This document shows, piece after piece, positions 8,327 through 17,136 of a DNA stretch of 64,000 nt. The position numbers were made by a program, and so were the translations under genes. The number at the start of each line of letters is the position of its first letter. The first letter of the stretch is position 1. The notes beneath the pieces were generated by a model that did no database searches, had not been told where the DNA came from, and worked only from the letters and a program-made list of their open reading frames with translations. The DNA comes from Actinomycetota bacterium (GTDB lineage Bacteria > Actinomycetota > Actinomycetes > S36-B12 > UBA10799), in contig JACJWR010000001.1 of the NCBI GenBank assembly GCA_020637055.1, positions 620,001-684,000 of the forward strand, given 5' to 3'.

Positions 8327-9727
8327 ATGGCAACCGCGCGCACAGCGGCCGCAGTTGTCGCGGCCGCGCTGCTGGCGGTCTCCGGCTGCGCCAGCGGTGC
8401 GGAACCTGGGCCGCCGACGGAATCAGTGACGGAAACCCCTGTGCCCGCTGGAAAGTTGACCGTTTGGGACGCCACCGGCGCGGGCTACGATCCTGCCGCC
8501 ACGTATGCGCCGGTGATCGAGTCGTTCCGCGCGGACTACCCCGCCGTCGAGGTCGAGGTGATCGGTGTTGATCCGGCCCGGGCGCGGGAGGGCTTCTTGG
8601 CCGCATCGAGGGCCGGTGACCCACCCGCACTGCTGCTGGGTCCTTCGGAATGGACTGTCGAGTTGGCGGGCGGCGGCTTCCTGGAGCCGCTTACCGGGAC
8701 GCCGCTGGAGGTGGCACTCGCCGACTACGTGCCTGTGACCCGCTCGTCGGTGGAGTTCGGGCAGGAGTTGTGGGGACTTCCCCAGACGTCGTTCAGCGAT
8801 GCCCTGGTGTGCAACGAACGCGTGTTGAGTTCGGCCCAGGCAACGGTGCCCGGCACCTGGTCGGAGGTGGCCGCCGAGTCCGGCAAACTCGCCGCTGCGG
8901 GTGTCACCCTCTTGCTCGCCCCCGCCACCGGCACCGATGCGCTGCCGTACCTGTACTCGGCCGGCGGTGGGATGCTCGACACCGCATCGACCACAATCCT
9001 GGTGAACAACCCGGAGTCGACCGCGGGTTGGGAGCAGGCCGTCGCGCTGATCGCCTCGGGAGCCACACCGAGGAGTCTGCCCGGGACCCCCGCGGGAGCG
9101 GGCGCACCCGATGTCGATGCGGGCTCCGCATCCGCGTCCCCGGCCGAACCTGCTGCGACCGACCCAGCCGCCCAACCGACGACCGGACCAGCCGAGGCCC
9201 GCGAGGCTTTCCTGCGCGGAGACTTGGCGTGCCTGTTCGCCGATCCGTTCGAAACGGCCGGGATCTACGCCGACGCCAGGGCGACCACCGATGTCAGCAT
9301 CTCCGTCAACCCTCCTCCTGCGGGTAGTGCGCCCGGCTCCGCGACCGCGCAAGGGGCGAACCTCAACGTCGCCGCGGCGGCCGACCAGTCGCAGAAGGAA
9401 CTCGGCTACCTGTTCGCAGCCCACCTGAACAGCGTCGAGGTGCAGTTCGACCTCGCGTTGGCCGCAGGGTGGCCGCCGGCGCAAGCCGCCAGCAATCGGC
9501 TGCTCGCCGACCAGACGACCGCCCAGGCCAAGATCCTCAATGAGTACGCGCCGCTGACCCGATCCGCCGCCCCCTGGCCGGCGACGCCGGAACTGCCGGC
9601 TTTGATCCCCGCACTCGACGCCGGCTGGGCGGCGATGGCAGCTGGCTCCGGCGCGCCGGCCCAGGTGGCCGACGACATCGCCGCGCAATGGCAGACGGTG
9701 CTTCCCGCCACCTATTCCAGGGATTAG
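8327..9727 (+). CDS. Extracellular solute-binding lipoprotein (sugar ABC transporter), first of two
   Basis: A 466-residue protein. The signal peptide (about residues 1-25, MATARTAAAVVAAALLAVSG) ends in a lipobox with Cys, so it is a membrane-anchored lipoprotein. The mature part has the layout of family-1 (MalE-type) solute-binding proteins: LTVWDATGAG near the start, then two lobes. Around residues 248-290 it carries an unusual Ala/Pro/Ser-rich insert (SASASPAEPAATDPAAQPTT) not expected in the fold. ATG 8327 follows GGGAGA at good spacing; a GTG at 8294 is possible but would bury the signal peptide. It precedes a second binding protein and the permeases and may add a second ligand to the same transporter. 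The ligand is not known. Confidence 0.75.
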   Translation: MATARTAAAVVAAALLAVSGCASGAEPGPPTESVTETPVPAGKLTVWDATGAGYDPAATYAPVIESFRADYPAVEVEVIGVDPARAREGFLAASRAGDPPALLLGPSEWTVELAGGGFLEPLTGTPLEVALADYVPVTRSSVEFGQELWGLPQTSFSDALVCNERVLSSAQATVPGTWSEVAAESGKLAAAGVTLLLAPATGTDALPYLYSAGGGMLDTASTTILVNNPESTAGWEQAVALIASGATPRSLPGTPAGAGAPDVDAGSASASPAEPAATDPAAQPTTGPAEAREAFLRGDLACLFADPFETAGIYADARATTDVSISVNPPPAGSAPGSATAQGANLNVAAAADQSQKELGYLFAAHLNSVEVQFDLALAAGWPPAQAASNRLLADQTTAQAKILNEYAPLTRSAAPWPATPELPALIPALDAGWAAMAAGSGAPAQVADDIAAQWQTVLPATYSRD

Positions 9728-9772
9728 CGAATCGTGGAAATCGCCTAAAGAAAAACTGGCGATAAGACTGCA

Positions 9773-9786
9773 TTACGTTCCCGTAA
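9773..9786. promoter_or_regulatory. Candidate operator palindrome upstream of the sugar-uptake operon
   Basis: Perfect inverted repeat TTACG-TTCC-CGTAA, overlapped by a second one (ACGTT 9775-9779, AACGT 9786-9790). It lies in the 227-base gap between the two solute-binding protein genes, where a promoter for the malE-like operon is expected. Its size and symmetry fit a LacI-type repressor site, but no LacI gene is in the window and the assignment is inference. Confidence 0.3.
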
Positions 9787-9954
9787 ACGTCATGATTGCC
9801 CTGAGGTCCGAAGTCGACCCCCGTGACGCGTGGGTGGCTGAAGTTGTCTGCCAAGGCACCGCGGACCGTGATGGGGCAGGCCCGACTGGTCGGCTCCACG
9901 GCTTCGACACCTGTCGGGGCCGAAACTCACGGAATGGAGCAGAAATTGGGACGC

Positions 9955-11196
9955 ATGATTCGCGGCGCGGCTGTGGCAGCCGGGTTCGCTCTCGCGCTCA
10001 CCGCATGTGGCGGTAGCGACTCAGGCTCGGGCGACTCGGGCTCGGGCGATTCGACCGCGGCTTCCGGCAGTTCGCTGGTGATCTGGGCCGACGAGAACCG
10101 AGCCGGTCCGATCGGCGACCTTGCCAAGCAGTGGGGTGAGGAGAACGGCGTCAACGTCACCGTCACCCAGGTGAGCTTCGACGACATGAAGGACCAGTAC
10201 AACCAGCAGGCCCCTAACGGGCAGGGGCCCGACATCTTCCTCGGTGCCAACGACTGGGCCGGGGAATTCCAGACCAGCGGCCTGATCGCCCCGATCGACC
10301 TCGGATCCAACGCCGAGAACTTCGCCCCGACCGCCCTGGAAGGCTTCAACGTCGACGGCGCCAACTACGGTGTGCCGGTCGCGGTGGAGAACGTGATCCT
10401 GTTCCGCAACACCGACCTCGCGCCGAACGCCCCGGCGACCATCAACGAGATGGCCACCACCGGGCTGCAGGTGCAATCCGAGGGCAAGACCCAGTTCCCG
10501 ATCGGTCTGCAGGTCGGCGACAAGGGCGACGCCTACCACGCCTACCCGTTCTACTCGGCGGCCGGCGGCTACTTCTTCGGCGGCCCGAACTCGGAGGGAC
10601 AGTACGACCCGAACGACCTCGGGGTCGGCAAGGAAGGCTCGCTGGTCTTCGCCGACGCGTGGGCGCAGCTGGGCTCCCAGGGTGCGATCAGGGCCACCTT
10701 CACCGGTGACGACCTGAAGAACGCCTGGTCGGCCGGACAGCTGCCGTACTGGATCACCGGGCCGTGGAACGCCTCCACGGTGCAGGAGTCCGGAGTCCCG
10801 TTCGTCGCCGAGCCGGTGCCGGGCTGGGAGGGTGTGAGCGCCAAGTCGGTGCCGATCGTCGGCGCCCAGGGCTTCTACCTGAACCAGAACTCCACCAACC
10901 GGACGACTGCCCAGGCCTTCCTCGACGCGACCATGAACACCGAGTTCATGACCTCGATCTACGAAGCCGACCCGCGTCCGCCGGCGTGGATCCCGTCTCA
11001 GGAGGCCGCGGCCAACGACCCGATCATGAAGGCGATCACTGAGTACGGCGAGGGTGGGTTCCCGAACCTGCCGTGGGCCGAGATGGGTGTCGTCTACGAA
11101 GAGGTGGGCCTGGCCCAACAGCGCATCCTCGGCGGTGCTGACCCGAAGGCCACGATGGAAGAGGCCCGGGCCAACATCGAAAGCCGGACCGGCTGA
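9955..11196 (+). CDS. Maltose/maltodextrin-type ABC transporter solute-binding lipoprotein
   Basis: A 413-residue binding protein of the MalE class. Signal peptide MIRGAAVAAGFALALTACGG with lipobox Cys, then a Gly/Ser-rich linker, then SLVIWADENRAGPIGDLAKQ, the typical N-lobe start. FDDMKDQYNQQAPNGQGPDI and PYWITGPWN match the MalE pattern, as does the C-terminal ADPKATMEEARANI. It captures oligosaccharide outside the membrane and hands it to the downstream permeases. ATG 9955 is chosen for the signal peptide; ATG 9934 adds seven residues and cannot be ruled out because neither start has a strong SD. Permease genes follow directly. Specificity for maltose-type sugars is inferred from family and the adjacent GH13 enzyme. 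Confidence 0.88.
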   Translation: MIRGAAVAAGFALALTACGGSDSGSGDSGSGDSTAASGSSLVIWADENRAGPIGDLAKQWGEENGVNVTVTQVSFDDMKDQYNQQAPNGQGPDIFLGANDWAGEFQTSGLIAPIDLGSNAENFAPTALEGFNVDGANYGVPVAVENVILFRNTDLAPNAPATINEMATTGLQVQSEGKTQFPIGLQVGDKGDAYHAYPFYSAAGGYFFGGPNSEGQYDPNDLGVGKEGSLVFADAWAQLGSQGAIRATFTGDDLKNAWSAGQLPYWITGPWNASTVQESGVPFVAEPVPGWEGVSAKSVPIVGAQGFYLNQNSTNRTTAQAFLDATMNTEFMTSIYEADPRPPAWIPSQEAAANDPIMKAITEYGEGGFPNLPWAEMGVVYEEVGLAQQRILGGADPKATMEEARANIESRTG

Positions 11197-11233
11197 CGAA
11201 TCCGACGACGAGTCCGGGCAGCTAGGAGAAGAC

Positions 11234-12856
11234 GTGTCAGTTCAAGCGCCAGAGAAGGCCAAGGCACCCATGGTGGCGCAGCCTTCCGGGAAATTCTCAG
11301 CTTGGGTGGTCAAATTGATCATCCTCGGTGTGATCGATGTTCTGGGAATTTGGGCGATCGCCCAGAGTCTCGCCGCCGAGTGGTGGCTCGCCGTGGTGTT
11401 CTTCGCGGTGGTGCTGGTGCTGGTGAACGTCACCTATTTCCGGCGCGGTGGACTGCCGTTCAAGTACCTGCTGCCCGGACTCATCTTCCTCGTCGCATTT
11501 CAGCTCTACCCTGCCGGATACACCTTCGGCGCATCATTCACCAACTACGGCACCGGCCACGTGCTGCCACAAGAGCGCGTGGTGGGTGCGATCATCGCCC
11601 AGAGTTCCCGGCCGGTCGAAGGGTCGCCGTCGTACAACGTCGTCCCGGTCGAGAAGGGCGGCGATGTGTTCATGCTCATCACCGACCCGGACGATCCCAC
11701 CAAGGCGCTGCTCGGTTCGTCCGAGGAACTGGTGCCGGCGGAGAACGCCGAATTCAGCGGCGGCAAGGCGGTGGGCCTTGAGGGCTACACCACGTTGAAC
11801 CTGGGGTCGCTGGCCGGCAACCCGGACCTCGACCAGGCCTGGCAAGAACTCACCGTGCCGTTCGAACCCGAGGACGGCATCTACCTGAAACCGCAGAGTC
11901 CGACGCGGGCGTCCGAGGCCCGTTCGACCGTGGTCTACGACGCTGACGCCGACACCTTCACCAACAGCGAGACCGGGCAGGTGTTCAGCCCGAACGGTGA
12001 CGTCGGCCTTTACACCACCGAGGCCTTCGACAACGACGCCGGCGAGGCACGTGCGAACCAGGGCGAGTTCCTCACGCCCGGCTGGCCGGTGTTCGTCGGC
12101 GTCGACAACTACACCCGCATCCTCACCGATCCCGGGGTGCGCGCCAACTTCATCCCCATCCTGCTGTGGTCGTTCGCCTTCGCGATCGGGACCGTGCTGA
12201 TGCAGTTCGTCTTCGGTCTGCTGATCGCGATCGTGATGCAGGACAAGCGGATGAAGGGTCAGAAGGTCTATCGGTTGATCTTGATCCTTCCCTACGCCTT
12301 GCCCATCTTCATGACGGCCCTGGTCTGGAAGGGCATGCTGAACACCGACTTCGGCATCATCAACCAGATAATCGGATCCCCGGTGCCATGGTTGACCGAC
12401 GGCACATTGGCCAAACTGTCGCTGCTCGTGGTCAACCTCTGGATCGGCTACTCCTACATGCTGTTGGTGGTCACCGGCGCTCTCACCGCGGTGCCGGGAG
12501 ATCTGAAGGAGGCGGCCTTCGTCGACGGCGCAAGCGCCTTCCGGGCTTTCCGCACCGTCGTCCTGCCGTTGCTCATGGTCAGCGTTTCGCCGTTGCTGAT
12601 CGCCTCGTTCGCCTTCAACTTCAACAACTTCACACTCGTCGAGTTGCTCACCGGGGGTGGACCGTTCCCCGGTTCGCCGATCGAAGGCGGTCAGACCGAC
12701 CTGTTGATCACGTATACCTACCGATTGGCGTTCGGCACCTCACAGCAACTGCTGGGATTCGCCTCCGCGATCTCAATGGTCATCTTCATCATCGTGGCCG
12801 GCATCTCGGCCTACGGCTTCCGGCTCACCAAGAAGCTCGAGGAGATCAAGGCATGA
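11234..12856 (+). CDS. Maltose-type ABC transporter permease MalF-like
   Basis: A 540-residue inner-membrane permease. Three hydrophobic segments at about 25-97 are followed by a large extracytoplasmic region (about 100-285), as in MalF, and then the transport core with membrane segments from about 300. The ATPase-contact EAA loop is GDLKEAAFVDGASAFRAF (about residue 424 onward). GTG 11234 follows AGGAGA at 11224-11229. It overlaps malG-like by ATGA. The large loop contacts the binding protein in the E. coli system. The internal domain distinguishes it from the shorter permeases of most CUT1 sugar transporters. Confidence 0.92.
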   Translation: MSVQAPEKAKAPMVAQPSGKFSAWVVKLIILGVIDVLGIWAIAQSLAAEWWLAVVFFAVVLVLVNVTYFRRGGLPFKYLLPGLIFLVAFQLYPAGYTFGASFTNYGTGHVLPQERVVGAIIAQSSRPVEGSPSYNVVPVEKGGDVFMLITDPDDPTKALLGSSEELVPAENAEFSGGKAVGLEGYTTLNLGSLAGNPDLDQAWQELTVPFEPEDGIYLKPQSPTRASEARSTVVYDADADTFTNSETGQVFSPNGDVGLYTTEAFDNDAGEARANQGEFLTPGWPVFVGVDNYTRILTDPGVRANFIPILLWSFAFAIGTVLMQFVFGLLIAIVMQDKRMKGQKVYRLILILPYALPIFMTALVWKGMLNTDFGIINQIIGSPVPWLTDGTLAKLSLLVVNLWIGYSYMLLVVTGALTAVPGDLKEAAFVDGASAFRAFRTVVLPLLMVSVSPLLIASFAFNFNNFTLVELLTGGGPFPGSPIEGGQTDLLITYTYRLAFGTSQQLLGFASAISMVIFIIVAGISAYGFRLTKKLEEIKA

Positions 12857-13923
12857 GCAACGACAACGGCCCCGAGTTCCTCGGCAAGAACCCCGACGGC
12901 TCCAACCCGGGCAGCCGCACCAACAACGACCCCGACCTTCAGTTGGCGGTGAATCGCGAGGGTCAGGTGCTCGCGATGGAGGAACTCGCGGAGACCGAGG
13001 GGAGCAAGGCCCCGACCAGGTCGGCGCCGAAGATGAGTTTCGGGCGCTGGGCCACCCAACTGGGTTGGCGCCACGCGGTCGCGATCATCGCCGTGCTCTT
13101 CGCCTTGTTCCCGATCCTGTACATCATCAACGTTGCGCTCAACCCGGTCGGTTCGCTGTCGGCGTCGTGCCCGCCGAGCAAGACCGGGATCAGCGCCTTG
13201 ACCTGCCTGGCGCCCAGCACGGTGGACTTCAGCAACTTCACAGCGATCTTCAACGATCCGCTCAAGCCCTTCGGCACCTGGTTCGCCAACACCCTGACGC
13301 TGGCGCTGGTGGTCTCGTTCCTCTCCACCCTGATGTCGGCGGCCGGGGCGTTCGCCTTCAGCCGGCTGCGGTTCAAGGGACGTCGACCCGGCCTGCTGGC
13401 GCTCGTGCTGCTGCAGATGTTCCCCCAGATCCTGGCGATCACGGCCATCTTCATCTTGATGACCAGCATCAAGGAGGTCTTCCCACTTTTCGGTCTCGGC
13501 AGCGTGTGGGGTCTGCTGCTCATCTACCTCGGCGGCTCGCTGGGCGTCAACACCTACCTGATGAAAGGCTTCTTCGACACCATCCCGGTGGAGATCGACG
13601 AGTCGGCCAAGATCGACGGGGCCAGCCACGTGCGGATCTTCTTCGGGCTGGTTCTGCGGCTTGCGCTTCCGGTGCTCGTGGTGGTCTTCTTCGTGACCTT
13701 CACCTTCATCTTCAACGAACTCGCAATCGCGCGGGTGCTGCTGCCCGACCTGCGTGACACCACCCTGGCCGTTGGTCTGAACACCTACGTCTCGGGCAAC
13801 TTGCAGGAGTGGGGCAAGTTCGCCGCCGGCGCCCTGATCTCGGCGATACCCATGCTGCTGGTCTTCGGGATCACCCAGAAGTACCTGGTCACCGGTCTCA
13901 CGTCGGGTGCGGTTAAGGGCTAG
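12853..13923 (+). CDS. Maltose-type ABC transporter permease MalG-like
   Basis: A 356-residue permease with a long polar N-terminal tail (about 75 residues, rich in Asn, Asp, Gly) before the first membrane segment (HAVAIIAVLFALFPILYIIN). Five further hydrophobic segments follow. The EAA loop is PVEIDESAKIDGASHVRIFF (about residue 245). ATG 12853 overlaps the malF stop. MalG pairs with MalF to form the channel. A Cys-containing outside loop (SASCPPSKTGISALTCLAPS) sits after the first membrane segment, as seen in actinobacterial MalG proteins. Confidence 0.93.
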   Translation: MSNDNGPEFLGKNPDGSNPGSRTNNDPDLQLAVNREGQVLAMEELAETEGSKAPTRSAPKMSFGRWATQLGWRHAVAIIAVLFALFPILYIINVALNPVGSLSASCPPSKTGISALTCLAPSTVDFSNFTAIFNDPLKPFGTWFANTLTLALVVSFLSTLMSAAGAFAFSRLRFKGRRPGLLALVLLQMFPQILAITAIFILMTSIKEVFPLFGLGSVWGLLLIYLGGSLGVNTYLMKGFFDTIPVEIDESAKIDGASHVRIFFGLVLRLALPVLVVVFFVTFTFIFNELAIARVLLPDLRDTTLAVGLNTYVSGNLQEWGKFAAGALISAIPMLLVFGITQKYLVTGLTSGAVKG

Positions 13924-13937
13924 CGGTCCGCACCGCC

Positions 13938-15896
13938 ATGACTCGAGCCGACGCCGGGTGGGAGGAACCACCGCCCGAGTTGTTGGTCCACCTGCCCCAC
14001 CACGACGGCTCGCCGCGCTACTCGCCGGCACCGCCGGTCAATTTGGGCGACACCTTTCCGGTGCTGCTGCGGGCCCCGCATGAGGCGCGTGTGACGCGGG
14101 TGGCCGTGCGTCAGGTGCACGATGGTGAGCCGTTCTCACAGGTCGCGGAAATCGTGGCCGAGGACTCGGCCGCGCAGTGGTGGCGCGCGGAGTTGACGCA
14201 GCGTAATCCGGTGGTCAACTACCGGTTCCTCACCGACTCCGGGCCCTATGGCTATCGCTGGATCACCGCCGCGGGGCCGGTGGACCACGACCCCACCGAC
14301 GCCGTCGATTTCCGCTCCGCAGTGCCTGCCGGTGCCCCGGATTGGCTGACCGGGGCGATCGCCTACCAGGTCTTCCCGGATCGTTTCGCCCGCTCCGGTC
14401 GGGTCGACGACGAGTTGTTGCGACGGGCCGCAGACGACTGGGCGACGGTGGTCGACTGGGACGCCCCGACCGCCGGATTCGGTCGCGAACGAGCCCGGCA
14501 ACTCTATGGCGGCGATCTCTACGGAATCGCCGACCACCTCGACCACCTGCAGGCACTCGGCGTCAACCTGCTCTATCTCACCCCGGTGTTCCCCGCCCCG
14601 TCGAACCACCGCTACAACGCCACCTCCTTCGACCGGGTGGACGACATCCTCGGCGGTGACGAGGCACTCGTCGAACTGGTCGAAGCCGCCCACTTGCGCG
14701 GCATCAAGGTGATAGGTGACTTCACCACCAACCACACCGGCAGCCGGCACGAGTGGTTCGTCGCCGCTCGCGCCGACCTGGCCACCGAAGAAGCCGAGTA
14801 CTACTTCTTCGGGGATTCCGCCGACGACTATGAAGGTTGGTTCGGCGTCCCGAGCCTGCCCAAGGTCGATCACAGTCGGCTGGCCGTCAGACGCCGGATG
14901 ATCACCGACCCGGATGCCCCCGTTCGGCGCTTCCTCCGGGGACCATTCCGGCTCGACGGGTGGCGGGTGGACGTGGCCAACATGACCGGTCGGCACCGCG
15001 AACATGACGTCAACGCCGAGGTCGCCCGCGACTTCCGCGCGGCGGTCCTCACCGAGCAGCCGGAAGGCTACGTGGTCGCCGAACACTTCCACGACTACCG
15101 GGACGATCTGCCCGGCGACGGATGGCACGGTGTGATGAACTACGCCGGATTCGCCAAGCCGCTGTGGACCTGGCTGACCGGGGAGTGGCCGGCCGAGCAT
15201 TGGCTCGGCATCCCCTGGCCGTCATGGCCGCAACTTCCCGGCCAATCGGTGGTGGCGACCATGCGCGACTACCTTGCGGTGCCCTGGCCCGCGCTGCTCG
15301 CGTCGTTCACGCTGATCGGCAGCCACGACACCGCCCGGATCCGCACCATCACCGGTTCCGAGGAGCTGGTCGAGGTCGCCGTGGCGGCGCTGATGAGCTA
15401 CCCGGGCACGCCGATGATCTGGTCCGGCGATGAGATCGGCACCGAGGGACTCAACGGCGAACACGGTCGCCGTCCCTTCCCGTGGGACGATCCCGAGAGT
15501 TGGAGCACCGCGACCCTGCGCGCCTACCAGCGCCTGGGGCAACTCCGCCGCACCGAACCCACGCTGCAGACCGGCGGCCTGCGGTGGGTGTTCGTCGACG
15601 CCGACCGGATCGTCTACCTGCGTGAGACCATCCGGGAAAGCGCCCTGATCTGCCTGGCGCGCCGAGCCGGATCGCCCATTCGTCTGCCGAAACGCGCTCT
15701 GGACGTGCATGATGGGCAACAGTTGGAGACCCTGTACGGGACTGGGGTGCTCGCCGACGACGGGGCGCATGTGACGGTTCCCGGCACCGGGCCGGCGGCC
15801 CACATCTGGCGGTGGCGGCGCGCCGGGCCGTCAGACTCCGAGCAAACCCACCCGACCACACCACATCAACCGGAGGAAGACAGATGGCCGAGGTAG
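13938..15896 (+). CDS. Glycoside hydrolase family 13 alpha-glucosidase/neopullulanase-like enzyme
   Basis: A 652-residue cytoplasmic enzyme with no signal peptide. An N-terminal beta domain (about 1-130) precedes the GH13 barrel, which starts at AIAYQVFPDRFARSG. Catalytic residues: nucleophile Asp in RLDGWRVDVAN (about 345), acid/base Glu in GYVVAEHFHD (about 380), transition-state Asp in IGSHDTARIRT (about 463). LYLTPVFPAPSNHRYNATSF is the usual region I-adjacent motif. It likely hydrolyses imported maltodextrin alpha-1,4 bonds. Its last 13 bases overlap the start of the ATPase gene, so the SD of that gene lies inside it. Confidence 0.88.
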   Translation: MTRADAGWEEPPPELLVHLPHHDGSPRYSPAPPVNLGDTFPVLLRAPHEARVTRVAVRQVHDGEPFSQVAEIVAEDSAAQWWRAELTQRNPVVNYRFLTDSGPYGYRWITAAGPVDHDPTDAVDFRSAVPAGAPDWLTGAIAYQVFPDRFARSGRVDDELLRRAADDWATVVDWDAPTAGFGRERARQLYGGDLYGIADHLDHLQALGVNLLYLTPVFPAPSNHRYNATSFDRVDDILGGDEALVELVEAAHLRGIKVIGDFTTNHTGSRHEWFVAARADLATEEAEYYFFGDSADDYEGWFGVPSLPKVDHSRLAVRRRMITDPDAPVRRFLRGPFRLDGWRVDVANMTGRHREHDVNAEVARDFRAAVLTEQPEGYVVAEHFHDYRDDLPGDGWHGVMNYAGFAKPLWTWLTGEWPAEHWLGIPWPSWPQLPGQSVVATMRDYLAVPWPALLASFTLIGSHDTARIRTITGSEELVEVAVAALMSYPGTPMIWSGDEIGTEGLNGEHGRRPFPWDDPESWSTATLRAYQRLGQLRRTEPTLQTGGLRWVFVDADRIVYLRETIRESALICLARRAGSPIRLPKRALDVHDGQQLETLYGTGVLADDGAHVTVPGTGPAAHIWRWRRAGPSDSEQTHPTTPHQPEEDRWPR

Positions 15897-17083
15897 TGCT
15901 GAAGCACATCGAGAAGTTGTACGAGAATGGCTTCCACGCCGTGAAGGATCTCAACCTCGACATCGCGGACGGCGAGTTCCTGGTCCTGGTCGGTCCCTCC
16001 GGTTGCGGCAAGTCCACCGCCCTGCGGATGGTCGCGGGATTGGAGGACATCTCTGGCGGCGACCTGTTCATCGGCGAGCGACGCGTCAACGATCTGCCGC
16101 CGCAGGACCGCGATATCGCCATGGTTTTCCAGTCCTACGCGCTGTACCCGCACATGTCGGTGGCGGACAACATCGCCTACGGGCTGAAGCTGCGCAAGAT
16201 GCCCAAGTCGGAGATTCAGGCGCGCATCAAGAAGGCGGCCGACATGCTCGAACTCAACGACTACCTCGAGCGCAAGCCGGCACAGTTGTCCGGCGGTCAA
16301 CGTCAGCGGGTTGCCATGGGACGGGCCATCGTGCGGGAACCCGCGGTCTTCCTGATGGATGAGCCGCTGTCCAACCTCGATGCCAAACTCCGCGTGCAGA
16401 TGCGGGCCGAGATCTCGGCGGTGGTCCGTTCGCTGGGCACCACCACCATCTACGTCACCCACGACCAGGTCGAGGCGATGACGATGGGCGATCGGATGGC
16501 CGTGATGAAGGCCGGTGTGCTCAACCAGGTCGGCACCCCTCAGGAGGTGTACGACTCGCCGAACAACATCTTCGTGGCGCAGTTCGTCGGTTCGCCGCCG
16601 ATGAACCTGGTGCAGGGACGGCTGGAGGAGTCCGGCGACGGGGTGACGGTGAAGATCGGCGAGGCCACCCTGGAGGTCCCCGCGTCGGTGCTCGACGAGC
16701 GTCCCGGACTGCGTCAGTACCTCGGCAAGGACGTGGCCCTCGGCCTTCGCTCGGAAGACATGGAGGATGCCTCCCTGCTCAAGGAGGTGCCGCCGAACGC
16801 CACCCTGAAGGGGACGGTAACTCTGGTCGAAGCGCTCGGTTCGGAGATCGTGGTCCACTTCGACCTGCCCGGAGAGGCTGTCGTCACCGACGACACCAAG
16901 CTCGTGGCCGCTGAGATCGGCGGCGACGACGCCATCGACGTGGGGCACACCGGTGGGGTCAAGTGGGTGGCATCGTTCGCCCCGCGTTCGCGGGTGCGGG
17001 TCGGCGAAGACGTCACCATCGTGGCCGACATCGAGCGGATGCACTGGTTCGATGCACATTCCGGCGAGGCGATCCGCGGCTAG
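15884..17083 (+). CDS. Sugar ABC transporter ATP-binding protein (MsmK/UgpC/MalK type)
   Basis: A 399-residue ATPase that drives the MalFG-like permease. Walker A GPSGCGKST (about 36-44), Q-loop in MVFQSYALYPHM, signature LSGGQRQRVAMGRA (about 131-144), Walker B VFLMDEPLSNLDAKL and H-loop in TIYVTHDQVEA. The C-terminal third is the TOBE/OB regulatory domain common to MalK-type ATPases that serve several sugar importers. ATG 15884 follows GGAGGA at 15872-15877. It is unusual that the ATPase is encoded with its own permeases here, because actinobacterial MsmK-type ATPases are often unlinked. Confidence 0.95.
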   Translation: MAEVVLKHIEKLYENGFHAVKDLNLDIADGEFLVLVGPSGCGKSTALRMVAGLEDISGGDLFIGERRVNDLPPQDRDIAMVFQSYALYPHMSVADNIAYGLKLRKMPKSEIQARIKKAADMLELNDYLERKPAQLSGGQRQRVAMGRAIVREPAVFLMDEPLSNLDAKLRVQMRAEISAVVRSLGTTTIYVTHDQVEAMTMGDRMAVMKAGVLNQVGTPQEVYDSPNNIFVAQFVGSPPMNLVQGRLEESGDGVTVKIGEATLEVPASVLDERPGLRQYLGKDVALGLRSEDMEDASLLKEVPPNATLKGTVTLVEALGSEIVVHFDLPGEAVVTDDTKLVAAEIGGDDAIDVGHTGGVKWVASFAPRSRVRVGEDVTIVADIERMHWFDAHSGEAIRG

Positions 17084-17136
17084 GACCGCCACCCGCCACA
17101 GGCGAGGACTCGTCAGTGGTAGGGCAGGACCTCGGC

